64,000 nucleotides of DNA from Bacteroidales bacterium (GTDB lineage: Bacteria > Bacteroidota > Bacteroidia > Bacteroidales > Muribaculaceae), in the NCBI GenBank assembly GCA_022009815.1, contig CP091725.1:434001-498000 (forward strand), read 5' to 3'. The position numbers and the translations under genes were made by a program. Below the pieces are notes generated by a model that had not been told where the DNA came from, searched no databases, and saw only the letters and a list, made by a program, of their open reading frames with translations. Of the stretch, positions 37,920-46,230 are shown one piece after another. Within the stretch, counting starts at the first letter, position 1. Every line of letters begins with the position of its first letter.

Positions 37920-38845
37920 TTATTTCACGATAACTTTCTTAACAACATTGTCGGCACGCACAATGTAGAGACCTGCTGCCACGCGGGTGCGGGCGTCAGT
38001 GCTTACCAATGCGCCGGCTGCTGTGTAGACTGCCACATTCTGTGCGCCTTCAACAACAATTTCGCCGTTTGCTGCGTTTACAGCCACGCCTGCTGCGTCA
38101 ACACCTGCCACGCTGCCTTCTGTTGCAACGAGCTTAAACGCGCCTGTGTTGATGTTGAATGTCACCTTGTAAGTGCCGGGAGCTGTTGTGCAGCATTTGT
38201 CCAAGCCCTTTGTGAATGTGCCTTCGAGAGTGCTGACAGTTGTTTCTTCAGCAAAGCCCCAAGTGCCTTTGCCTCCGAGACCTTCAAAGATACGCCAGTA
38301 GCTCAACTCGCTCTCTTCGGCTGCAGGGAAAGTTATCACTCCGCTGAACTCGCCGGCTGTCTCTGTTGCAGTGAGCTTGCCGCTTGGGTCAGTGAAGTCC
38401 CAACCGTTGTTGTTGCCCATCACGTAAACCTCTGTCACTTCGCCTGCTTCGCCCTCTGTGCCTTCAAGGAGGAGAGATGCGTTGCCTTCACCGTCGATAG
38501 TAAGAGTGATTGTTTTGCAATTGTAAGTTGCGTCGCCAAGGTCGATGTTTGCACTTGCCCCACCCGGAACGAGTGAGTAAGACATACCGAGTTGTGGCAC
38601 TGCTCCCGAGATACCGCCATAGTTGCAGGCATCGCTCCAATTAGCGTCTGCCACCTTGAACTGTCCGAAAAGTTCTTTATCTGCAAGCGTATAAACGCCT
38701 TCCTTTTCAGTTGTCTGGAATTCCCATGCTGGATCTGCATTCCAGTTTGTCACACCACCGCGAATAAAGATTCCTGATCCTGCGGCGTTACCAACCAATG
38801 CGCAGAGTGCGCACATCAAAAAAAAAGAGTAAATTTTTTATTCAT
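37920..38845 (-). CDS. Secreted protein with T9SS tail, frameshifted in signal peptide
   Basis: About 308 residues. The true start is probably the ATG at 38845 (MNKKFTLF), which loses frame in a run of nine T (ten restores it) and continues as LMCALCALVGNAAG, completing a signal peptide. Two beta-sandwich domains follow (FIRGGVTNWNADPAWEFQTT; VYVMGNNNGWDFTDPSGKL), like SusE/SusF-type or CBM-like surface modules. The last 60 residues are the same sorting domain as in the neighbouring gene at 36597. No polysaccharide-utilisation SusC/SusD pair is nearby. The function is unknown beyond probable surface glycan binding. Confidence 0.7.
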
Positions 38846-38960
38846 AGGTTCTAAATTTTAATTAGTGAATCATTAACGCCGCAAAGATACACCTTATTTT
38901 CACAAAGTGGTCAACAAAAAGATATGTTCTTCAACATATTTTGGACATAATTTCAATCCT

Positions 38961-39112
38961 CACATCATCAACGCTCTAAGAACCGCCTCCACCGCCAACC
39001 GAAGCCACAGCCCGAGCAGCCGACCGCGCGAGCGGTCACATCATCAACGCTCTAAGAACCATCTCCACCGCCAACCGAAGCCACAGCCAGAACAGCCGAC
39101 CGCGCGAGCGGT
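38961..39112. repeat. Two 76-bp tandem repeats with GNRA-capped hairpins
   Basis: Unit 1 (38961-39036) and unit 2 (39037-39112) differ at four positions. Each ends in GACCGC-GCGA-GCGGTC, a perfect 6-bp stem with a GNRA tetraloop. A further perfect 9-bp hairpin, ACCCCCGAC/GTCGGGGGT, lies at 39127-39147. No convincing frame crosses them. The gap between the T9SS-tailed gene and frdB (38880-39210) holds only these repeats. Confidence 0.9.
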
Positions 39113-39211
39113 CACGTCTTCAGTTAACCCCCGACAGCGTCGGGGGTACACGCACCGACGCACATGCGCCGCGGAGCGCCGCCGCTGAAAGAAGCATCGC
39201 ATAAAAAGAAA

Positions 39212-39239
39212 GGATGCTCCGCCGCAAGGCGAGGCATCC
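39212..39239 (-). terminator. Intrinsic terminator of the frd operon
   Basis: GGATGCCTCGCC and GGCGGAGCATCC pair across TTGC and are followed on the minus strand by TTTCTTTTT, 30 bases after the frdB stop. Confidence 0.85.
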
Positions 39240-39268
39240 CTTCTCTAACAATAAATTATTCTGGTAGA

Positions 39269-40024
39269 TTAGTCTTTTAACTTCATCTTCAGATATTCAC
39301 GGTTCATACGTGCAATGTTGCTCAACGAAATGTTTTTCGGACACTGAGCGGCGCAAGCGCCTGTGTTGGTACAGTTACCGAAACCGAGCTCGTCCATCTT
39401 GCTCACCATAGCGCGGACGCGGCGTGCTGCCTCGACCTTGCCTTGTGGGAGAAGTGCGAACTGGCTGACCTTCGCTGAAACAAACAGCATAGCCGAACCG
39501 TTCTTGCAGGCTGCCACGCAGGCACCGCAACCGATGCAGGTAGCTGAGTCCATTGCCTCGTCGGCTGCCTCCTTTGAGATAGGTATTGCGTTGGCATCGC
39601 CGGCTCCGCCTGTGTTGAACGATACGTAGCCACCAGCCTGCTGGATTTTGTCGTAAGCCGAGCGGTCTACCATCAAGTCACGGATTACGGGGAATGCGTG
39701 CGAGCGCCATGGCTCGATAGTGATAGTGTCGCCGTCGTTGAACTTACGCATGTGCAACTGGCAAGTAGTGATGCTGCCAACAGGTCCGTGAGGATTACCG
39801 TTGATGTAGAGTGAGCACATACCGCAGATTCCCTCGCGGCAGTCGTTGTCGAACACTACTGGCTCCTCGCCCTTCTCCACGAGCTGCTCGTTGAGCATGT
39901 CGAGCATCTCAAGGAAACTGATGTTGGTCGGCACATTGTCAAGTGAATAATCGACGAATTGACCCGGCTCTTTAGGACCGCGTTGACGCCAGATTTTTAA
40001 CTTTATGTTGATTGTCTGTTCCAT
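39269..40024 (-). CDS. frdB: Fumarate reductase/succinate dehydrogenase iron-sulfur subunit
   Basis: The electron-transfer subunit of complex II, 251 residues. The 2Fe-2S site is in CREGICGMCSLYINGNPHGP. The 4Fe-4S and 3Fe-4S sites are in CIGCGACVAACKNGSAMLF and CTNTGACAAQCPKNISL. In anaerobic Bacteroidales the complex reduces fumarate to succinate as the last step of the main fermentation route. The order frdC-frdA-frdB on the minus strand is standard. The frame is intact. Confidence 0.97.
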   Translation of the reverse strand: MEQTINIKLKIWRQRGPKEPGQFVDYSLDNVPTNISFLEMLDMLNEQLVEKGEEPVVFDNDCREGICGMCSLYINGNPHGPVGSITTCQLHMRKFNDGDTITIEPWRSHAFPVIRDLMVDRSAYDKIQQAGGYVSFNTGGAGDANAIPISKEAADEAMDSATCIGCGACVAACKNGSAMLFVSAKVSQFALLPQGKVEAARRVRAMVSKMDELGFGNCTNTGACAAQCPKNISLSNIARMNREYLKMKLKD

Positions 40025-40059
40025 AATTAGCTAAAATATTAATGCCTAAAGGCGGGTTG

Positions 40060-42057
40060 TTATGACTTATAGTTACGTGTTTGAACCTTGATTGCCTCAT
40101 AGTTGAGCGGCTCTTTCAGCAAGATTGGCTTTTCGCCCTCGCCGGCATACTTCCAGCAGCTTACATACATATACTGGTCGTCGCGGCGCTGTGCCTCGCC
40201 ATCCTCTGTCTGATACTCCTCGCGGAAGTGTGCGCCGCACGACTCGTTGCGGTGGAGCGCGTCGATCGCCATAAGGCGGCCGATAGTGAAGAAGTCCTCA
40301 AGACGGAGTGCCTTTTCAAGCTCTACGTTGAGTGTGTCTGCCTCGCCTGGTACAAACAAGTTGGTGTCGAATTCTTTCTTCAAGTTGTCGATTTGCTCGA
40401 TTGCCTTGATCAAGCCTTCTGCCGTACGTCCCATACCTACAAGGTTCCACATAATCAAGCCGAGTTCCTTGTGGATTGAGTCGGCTGAACGTTTGCCCTT
40501 GATGTTCATCAATCGCTCGATGCGTGCGCGAATCTTTTTCTCTGCCTCAACAAACTCAGGGGCGTCGACTCCCGGGTGTTTAACCTTAATCTGGTCAGAA
40601 AGATAGTTCTGCATTGTGTAAGGCAATACGAAATAACCGTCGGCCAAGCCCTGCATCAACGCAGAAGCTCCGAGGCGGTTACCGCCGTGGTCGGAGAAGT
40701 TTGCCTCACCGATTGCAAACAAGCCCTTGACTGATGTCTGGAGCTCGTAGTCTACCCAGATACCGCCCATTGTGTAGTGCGATGCCGGGAAGATCATCAT
40801 CGGTGTCTTGTATGGGTTGTCGTCGGTAATCATCTCATACATCTGGAACAAGTTGCCATAGCGAGCTGCGATGACATCCTCGCCCAAACGGTTGATTGCG
40901 TCGGAGAAGTCCAAGTAAACGGCATTGCCTGTTCCTACGCCGTAGCCTGCGTCGCAACGCTCTTTGGCTGCACGGCTGGCGATGTCGCGAGGACAAAGGT
41001 TACCGAATGCCGGATAGCGGCGCTCCAAGTAGTAGTCGCGGTCTTCTTCCTTGATTTCTGTCGGTTTGAGCTTGCCGGCGCGGATTGCCTCGGCATCTTC
41101 TTTCTTCTTCGGAACCCAGATGCGGCCGTCGTTACGCAACGACTCTGACATAAGGGTAAGCTTCGACTGGTTCTCGCCGTGCTTCGGAATACATGTCGGG
41201 TGAATCTGCGTGAAGCAGAGGTTTGACAGATATGCACCGTGCTTGTAGCACTGCACTGCAACAGAACCGTTGCAACCCATAGCGTTGGTCGAAAGGAAGA
41301 ACACGCGGCCGTAACCGCCTGTTGCAACCACAACTGCGTGTGCGGCGTAGCGCTCAATCTCTCCGGTGATAAGGTTGCGCACGATGATACCGCGTGCGCG
41401 GCCGTCTACAACTACCAAATCGAGCATCTCGCGGCGTACGTAGCTCTTCACTGTGCCCTTGTTGATCTGACGGTTCAATGAAGAATATGCGCCGAGAAGG
41501 AGCTGCTGGCCTGTCTGACCTTTAGCGTAGAACGTACGTGACACTTGGGCGCCACCGAAAGAACGGTTGGCGAGCAAGCCTCCGTATTCACGTGCGAATG
41601 GCACGCCCTGTGCAACGCACTGGTCGATGATGTTGTTTGACACTTCTGCCAAGCGGTATACGTTGGCTTCGCGCGAGCGGAAGTCTCCACCCTTGACTGT
41701 GTCGTAGAACAAACGGTAAACGGAGTCACCGTCGTTCTGATAGTTTTTCGCTGCGTTGATACCACCCTGCGCTGCGATTGAGTGCGCGCGGCGTGGAGAG
41801 TCCTGGATACAGAAGTTCAACACGTTGAAGCCCATTTCGCCGAGTGTCGACGCTGCCGACGCTCCTGCAAGGCCTGTTCCTACAACGATGATGTCGAGGT
41901 GACGCTTGTTGGCTGGGTTCACGAGTTTCTGATGTGCCTTGAAGTTTGTCCACTTCTCAGCAACTGGTCCTTCAGGAATTTTAGAGTCAACTTTCTCGTC
42001 CGAATAAACGGCGTATTGGCTCATTATGCTTGTGCTATCAATAATTTTTTCTGACAT
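40060..42057 (-). CDS. frdA: Fumarate reductase/succinate dehydrogenase flavoprotein subunit
   Basis: The catalytic subunit, 665 residues. The dinucleotide-binding motif is IVVGTGLAGASAASTLGEMG. The His that binds FAD covalently is in RRAHSIAAQGGINAAKN. Active-site blocks include SLRNDGRIWVPKK, NLCPRDIASRAAKERC, and HYTMGGIWVDYE with GANFSDHGGNRLGASAL-like sequence after it. The length matches the B-type quinol:fumarate reductases of Bacteroides and Wolinella. It is followed by frdB after 35 bases and preceded by frdC. The frame is intact. Confidence 0.97.
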   Translation of the reverse strand: MSEKIIDSTSIMSQYAVYSDEKVDSKIPEGPVAEKWTNFKAHQKLVNPANKRHLDIIVVGTGLAGASAASTLGEMGFNVLNFCIQDSPRRAHSIAAQGGINAAKNYQNDGDSVYRLFYDTVKGGDFRSREANVYRLAEVSNNIIDQCVAQGVPFAREYGGLLANRSFGGAQVSRTFYAKGQTGQQLLLGAYSSLNRQINKGTVKSYVRREMLDLVVVDGRARGIIVRNLITGEIERYAAHAVVVATGGYGRVFFLSTNAMGCNGSVAVQCYKHGAYLSNLCFTQIHPTCIPKHGENQSKLTLMSESLRNDGRIWVPKKKEDAEAIRAGKLKPTEIKEEDRDYYLERRYPAFGNLCPRDIASRAAKERCDAGYGVGTGNAVYLDFSDAINRLGEDVIAARYGNLFQMYEMITDDNPYKTPMMIFPASHYTMGGIWVDYELQTSVKGLFAIGEANFSDHGGNRLGASALMQGLADGYFVLPYTMQNYLSDQIKVKHPGVDAPEFVEAEKKIRARIERLMNIKGKRSADSIHKELGLIMWNLVGMGRTAEGLIKAIEQIDNLKKEFDTNLFVPGEADTLNVELEKALRLEDFFTIGRLMAIDALHRNESCGAHFREEYQTEDGEAQRRDDQYMYVSCWKYAGEGEKPILLKEPLNYEAIKVQTRNYKS

Positions 42058-42079
42058 GTCTCAATTAGTTTGAAGTGAA

Positions 42080-42772
42080 TTAAAGAGCAAACTGAACTGT
42101 GAATACTACGGCTTGAATCAAGAACAATCCGATTACGATTGTTGCCCACCAGTTGCCAAGTGTTTTGAAACGTGGAATCCAAACGTTGTTGGTTGTGCCG
42201 AGCGACTGGAACGCGCTCCAGAAGCCGTGAGTCATGTGGAACCAAAGTGCCACAAGTCCGATGACGTAAACTGGCAATGTCCACATCTGGCCGAAAGCGT
42301 TCTTGATGTGGTGCATACCGTCGGCTGCCAAAAGAACTGCGCTGCCGTCACCACAGCTTGCGCCCAACTGATGGCATACCTCTACAAACTGCATCTTTGC
42401 CCAGAATTGAGCGAAGTGCACAATCATGAAGGCTACGATTACGATACCGAGCACGAGCATGTTCTGCGACGCCCACTCTACGCTTGCTGGCTTTGTTGTT
42501 ACCGCGTAGCGGTCGTTGCCGCGCGCCTTGCGGTTCTGCATCGTAAGCCAGAATGCATAAATAATGTGTACAATGAAGCCGGCGGCAAGAATCGCTGTAG
42601 CGACCAATGCGTACCAATTAGCACCCAAGAACTCGCAGACCATGTTGTATGCGTCCGGAGATATCAGGGCTACTGTGTTCATTAATACGTGAAAGGTTAC
42701 AAATAGGAGCAGGAAAAGACCGGTTACCGACATAACCACTTTTCTTCCTAAGGATGAATTTGTTAACCACAT
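42080..42772 (-). CDS. frdC: Fumarate reductase/succinate dehydrogenase cytochrome b subunit
   Basis: The membrane anchor of complex II, 230 residues, with five helices and two heme b sites expected for this type. Helices include KVVMSVTGLFLLLFVTFHVL, LVATAILAAGFIVHIIYAFW, NMLVLGIVIVAFMIVHFAQF and FKTLGNWWATIVIGLFLIQA. Histidines at the helix faces (FHVLMN, VHIIYAFW, VHFAQFW, WFHMTHGFW) are the likely heme ligands. It heads the frdCAB operon. Confidence 0.95.
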   Translation of the reverse strand: MWLTNSSLGRKVVMSVTGLFLLLFVTFHVLMNTVALISPDAYNMVCEFLGANWYALVATAILAAGFIVHIIYAFWLTMQNRKARGNDRYAVTTKPASVEWASQNMLVLGIVIVAFMIVHFAQFWAKMQFVEVCHQLGASCGDGSAVLLAADGMHHIKNAFGQMWTLPVYVIGLVALWFHMTHGFWSAFQSLGTTNNVWIPRFKTLGNWWATIVIGLFLIQAVVFTVQFAL

Positions 42773-42824
42773 AGTAGTTCTGAAAATTTAGTTATTAATT
42801 AAGTTTATAGTTTTAATCCAAAAT

Positions 42825-42847
42825 GCACGGGGCATAGTTCCCCGTGC
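42825..42847 (-). terminator. Hairpin between the portal-like gene and frd
   Basis: GCACGGGG and CCCCGTGC form a perfect 8-bp stem around AACTATG. It touches the frd -7 element (42846-42854). It can end the portal-gene transcript or fold at the 5' end of frd mRNA. Confidence 0.55.
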
Positions 42848-42854
42848 AAAGTTA
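42846..42854 (-). promoter_or_regulatory. -7 element of the frdCAB operon
   Basis: TAACTTTGC on the minus strand, 74 bases ahead of the frdC ATG. Confidence 0.65.
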
Positions 42855-42883
42855 CCTTTTATTAACCGAATATGGAAATTATT

Positions 42884-44254
42884 CTATAATTTTTTTACGC
42901 ATCTCACTTTTGCCGCTTTGCGGTCGCGCTCGCGGCGGAAACTGTCGAAGGTTTCAAAGATGTCGCCGAGGGCGATGGTGGAGTTGCTGACCTGACTTTC
43001 GTAGAGCTGGGCGCCGGTGGTGCCGGCGGATGCCTGTCCTTGAAGGGCGCCGCTGACACCGCTTATCTGCTCAAACAAGCGCATCTGAAGATTGACCATC
43101 TCGTAGGCGCCTATGTTGGTGGCGTTGCCGCTCACTTGCTCCGGACGGTCGTTGCCGCCGCGGGGATGGTAGGGGACTATGCCGTTGGGCTTCGACCAAG
43201 CATAGCGGAGGTCGTTCCATGTGAAGCCTTCGGGAAGGATATTGTCGGGATAGAGGAGCACGCCTTTCGCGCTGGCGCCCATCACGTGGTCTACAAGGGT
43301 GACGAGGCGGTTGACATATTTCTGCTGGTCGATTACGTCCTCAACCATCGAATGCACCTCGCCGTCGGTCAGCGGATAGAGCTTCAACGCGAAGGGGTGG
43401 CTGCCGTGGCCGTAGGGGCTGTCGTACTGGCTGAGGACGGCGCCGTCGGGGCTGAGCCAATAGCATCGCCAAACGTGGCGCAGCTCCCAGCGGCGGTCGA
43501 TGTCGGGGTCGTGGACAGACTCTTCTGGTGTGCCGGGCTGGAAAAACCATTCGCCGGTGCGCCGGTTGTGGCAGTCGTAGCCCTCCCGGCTCTCGCGCCG
43601 CCACAGCTCGACCACGCGCACTCGCCCGGGTTTGCCGCTGCGGAAGAAGTCGGCGGTGCCTGAATCGACGGCGTCGGGCTGCGTCTGATAGTGGCGGCAG
43701 ATGTCGAGGGCGCGGGTGCGGCTGCCGTCGCTGAGCCGCTCAACAAGAGTGGCAAGCGGCATGTCGTGCAGCTGACCGACAAGGTCGAAGTCGCGGCAGC
43801 GGGGGTCGTCGCCGCCGCGGAACAGCATCTGCGACGGTGACACGTTGCTGAGCGCAACCCGTCCTTCCTCGCCGAAGTCAATGCGCTGGAAGCAGCACCC
43901 GGAGATGAGAAATTCTTCCATCAGACGGCTGTCGAGCTCGCCCACAAGGTTGCCGTGCAAAGGCTCCGCAGGTGCGGGTTCGGCGGCGAGACGGCTGCGG
44001 AACCGCCCCACCACGCTCTTGACCAGCTGGCGGATAAGGTTGTTGGTCAGCGGATCTTTGCCGTTGTCACGCAGATGCTGCCACTCGCTGACGCGCTGAC
44101 CGTGCTCGTCGGTCATCATGTCGCACCACTGGTTGCCATAGGTGAAATTCTTGTTGCGCTCGCGTTTTTCTCTCAGCGGACGCATCCGCTCCCATGCCCT
44201 GTGTGCTTCGGCAAGCAGGTGCATGGCTTGGCTTGTATTCTCTGTGTTTTCCAT
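42884..44254 (-). CDS. Phage portal-like protein, orphan
   Basis: A 456-residue protein from the ATG at 44254 (MENTENTSQ). Several blocks look like a tailed-phage portal: NKNFTYGNQWCDMMTDEHG, NNLIRQLVKSVVGRFRS, a long middle with VEDVIDQQKYVNRLVTLVDH and PYHPRGGNDRPEQV, and ANIGAYEMV-like then LFEQISGVSGALQGQASAG. The portal is the ring through which phage DNA is packed. No terminase, capsid, protease or tail gene is nearby: fumarate reductase lies downstream and a TPR lipoprotein upstream. It may be a relic or a domesticated gene, or one of the portal-like genes seen singly in Bacteroidetes. The frame is intact and GC-rich, with no sign of decay. Confidence 0.7.
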   Translation of the reverse strand: MENTENTSQAMHLLAEAHRAWERMRPLREKRERNKNFTYGNQWCDMMTDEHGQRVSEWQHLRDNGKDPLTNNLIRQLVKSVVGRFRSRLAAEPAPAEPLHGNLVGELDSRLMEEFLISGCCFQRIDFGEEGRVALSNVSPSQMLFRGGDDPRCRDFDLVGQLHDMPLATLVERLSDGSRTRALDICRHYQTQPDAVDSGTADFFRSGKPGRVRVVELWRRESREGYDCHNRRTGEWFFQPGTPEESVHDPDIDRRWELRHVWRCYWLSPDGAVLSQYDSPYGHGSHPFALKLYPLTDGEVHSMVEDVIDQQKYVNRLVTLVDHVMGASAKGVLLYPDNILPEGFTWNDLRYAWSKPNGIVPYHPRGGNDRPEQVSGNATNIGAYEMVNLQMRLFEQISGVSGALQGQASAGTTGAQLYESQVSNSTIALGDIFETFDSFRRERDRKAAKVRCVKKL

Positions 44255-44417
44255 AGTTTTCTTTTTTTGGCAAAAATACACCCACAACAATACAATCTGT
44301 CGCAAAAAAGAGACAAAAAACAAACTTTTTTCATCGTCTTATTGTTGTCTACATATAAAAAAAATGAGAAATCTTTTTTTATTTGAAAAAAAATAAGGCT
44401 TTATCAAAAAACAAACG

Positions 44418-44426
44418 TATATTTGC
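44418..44426 (+). promoter_or_regulatory. -7 element of the TPR lipoprotein gene
   Basis: TATATTTGC matches TAnnTTTGC, 36 bases ahead of the ATG at 44462. Confidence 0.6.
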
Positions 44427-44461
44427 AGAAAGAATATACAAATTCAAAATCATCAATAACT

Positions 44462-46146
44462 ATGAACAAAAAAATCAGTTTGTATGTATTGGTCGGTGCT
44501 GTTGCATTGACTGGATGTAACAAGAAAATGCAGGACTTCGCTGCCGAGCATTTCACCACCAACCCTAACCCACTCGAAGTTGTGGGCGACAACGTTCCTG
44601 GCACAGTAACTGCCAATGTCCCTCAAAAGTTCTTCAAAAAGAACGCTGAGGTTACCGTAACTCCTTACCTTTCTTATGGTATGGACAACAAGGCCACTTC
44701 TCAGTCTTACACTTTCCAGGGCGAGAAGGTTAAGGGCAACAATCCTGTTATCAACTACAAAGAAGGCGGTACAGTGACAATCCCTGTAAACTTTGTCTAC
44801 ACTCCGGAGATGATGAAGAGCGACCTCTACCTTGACTTCAACGTGGTTCAAGGCAAGAAAGTCTACACTCTCCCTGCTGTGAAAGTTGGCGAAGGCGTTG
44901 TAGCCACTTCTACTTTGGCTGACGCTACTACTGTCACTCCTTCTGCTGCTGCCGACAAATATCAGCGCGTAATCAACGAAATCTGCGACGCTAACCTTAT
45001 GTTCCTTATCAACCAGGCCAACGTTCGCGCTTCTGAGTTGAAGAAAGGCACAAGCGTTTCTAACTTCAACGAAACTGTTGCCGAGGCTTCTAAAGCTGAC
45101 AACAAAGAAATTGAAGGCATCCACGTTTCTTCTTTCGCTTCTCCTGAAGGTGGTGTGAAATTCAACGCCAAACTGTCTGAAACGTGAGCACTCTACTGTT
45201 AACTACTTGAACAAGAACCTCAAGAAAGAAAAAGTTGACAACTACGGCGACATCACGTCTGAGTTCACTGCTCAGGACTGGGACGGTTTCCCAGAAACTC
45301 GTTTCCGAGAGCAACATCCAGGATAAAGATCTTATCCTCAGCGTTCTCTCTATGTACAGCGACCCTGAACAGCGTGAGAAAGAAATCCGTAACCTCTCTT
45401 CTGTATTCGATCAGTTGGCTAAGGAAATCCTTCCGCAACTCCGCTACTCTCGCATCTCTGCTTCGATCAACACTATCGGTCGCAGCGACGAGGAAATCGC
45501 AGCTCAGTACAAAGAAGATCCTACTCAACTCTCTATCGACGAGCTCCTTTACGCTGCCACTAAGACTGACAACGTTAACGAGAAAGAGGACATCTACAAA
45601 ACTGCCGTTAAGCAATATCCTAATGACTACCGCGCTTACAACAACCTCGGTATGGCTCAGTATGTAAAGGGCAACTACAACGATGCTAAGGCTAACTTCG
45701 AGAAGGCTGCTTCTCTCAATCCTAACAGCGACGAGGCTAAGATGAACCTTGGTCTTATCAAGATGATGAACAAGGACTACAACGGTGCTCGCGAAGCTTT
45801 CGGTAGCGCTGCTAACGCTGAAGGTATCAACGAGGCTATGGGTGTTTACTACCTCCGCCAGGGTGACTACCAGACTGCTGCCAAAGCTTTCGGCGACAGC
45901 AAGTCGAACAACGCAGCTCTCGCTCAAATCCTCAACAAGGACTACAGCGCCGCTCAAAGCACTCTCGAGGCTGTAAAGGCTCCTAACGCTACTACTTACT
46001 ATATGATGGCTGTCGTTGCTGCCCGCACTAACAACGAACAGGCTGTATACGCAAACCTCCGCAAGGCTGCCGCTCTTGATGCTTCTATCAAGGACCGCGC
46101 TGCCATCGACAAAGAGTTTGCAAACTACAACGTAGCAAACCTCTAA
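44462..46146 (+). CDS. OmpA-like/TPR lipoprotein, two frameshifts, high-expression codon use
   Basis: About 560 residues when joined. The lipobox is GAVALTGC, so it is lipid-anchored. An N-terminal beta domain (residues about 30-170) is followed by an OmpA-like segment, EGIHVSSFASPEGGVKFNAK. The C-terminal half carries TPR repeats: AYNNLGMAQYVKGNYNDAKA and EAKMNLGLIKMMNKDYNGA. The frame breaks at 45180-45182 (five A gives LSEKREHSTVNYL) and at 45290-45292 (removing one C gives DGFQKLVSESNIQ). Codon use is strongly biased (CTC, ACT, GCT, AAC, GGT) unlike its neighbours, which points to very high expression. It is probably a structural outer-membrane or peptidoglycan-associated protein. It has a strong terminator. 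Confidence 0.8.
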
Positions 46147-46170
46147 TCTGAGCGTTACAACAATTCATAA

Positions 46171-46200
46171 AAAAGGCGGCTGTCATGACAGCCGCCTTTT
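46171..46200 (+). terminator. Perfect palindromic terminator
   Basis: A 30-bp perfect palindrome (AAAAGGCGGCTGTCA and its complement) lies 24 bases after the lipoprotein stop and runs into a T-rich tail. Confidence 0.9.
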
Positions 46201-46230
46201 TGCTTTTCATCATCACCACATCCTGACATT

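Noticed and set aside
38961..39112. CRISPR array
   Set aside because: Only two units, immediately adjacent with no unique spacers, and no cas gene in the window.
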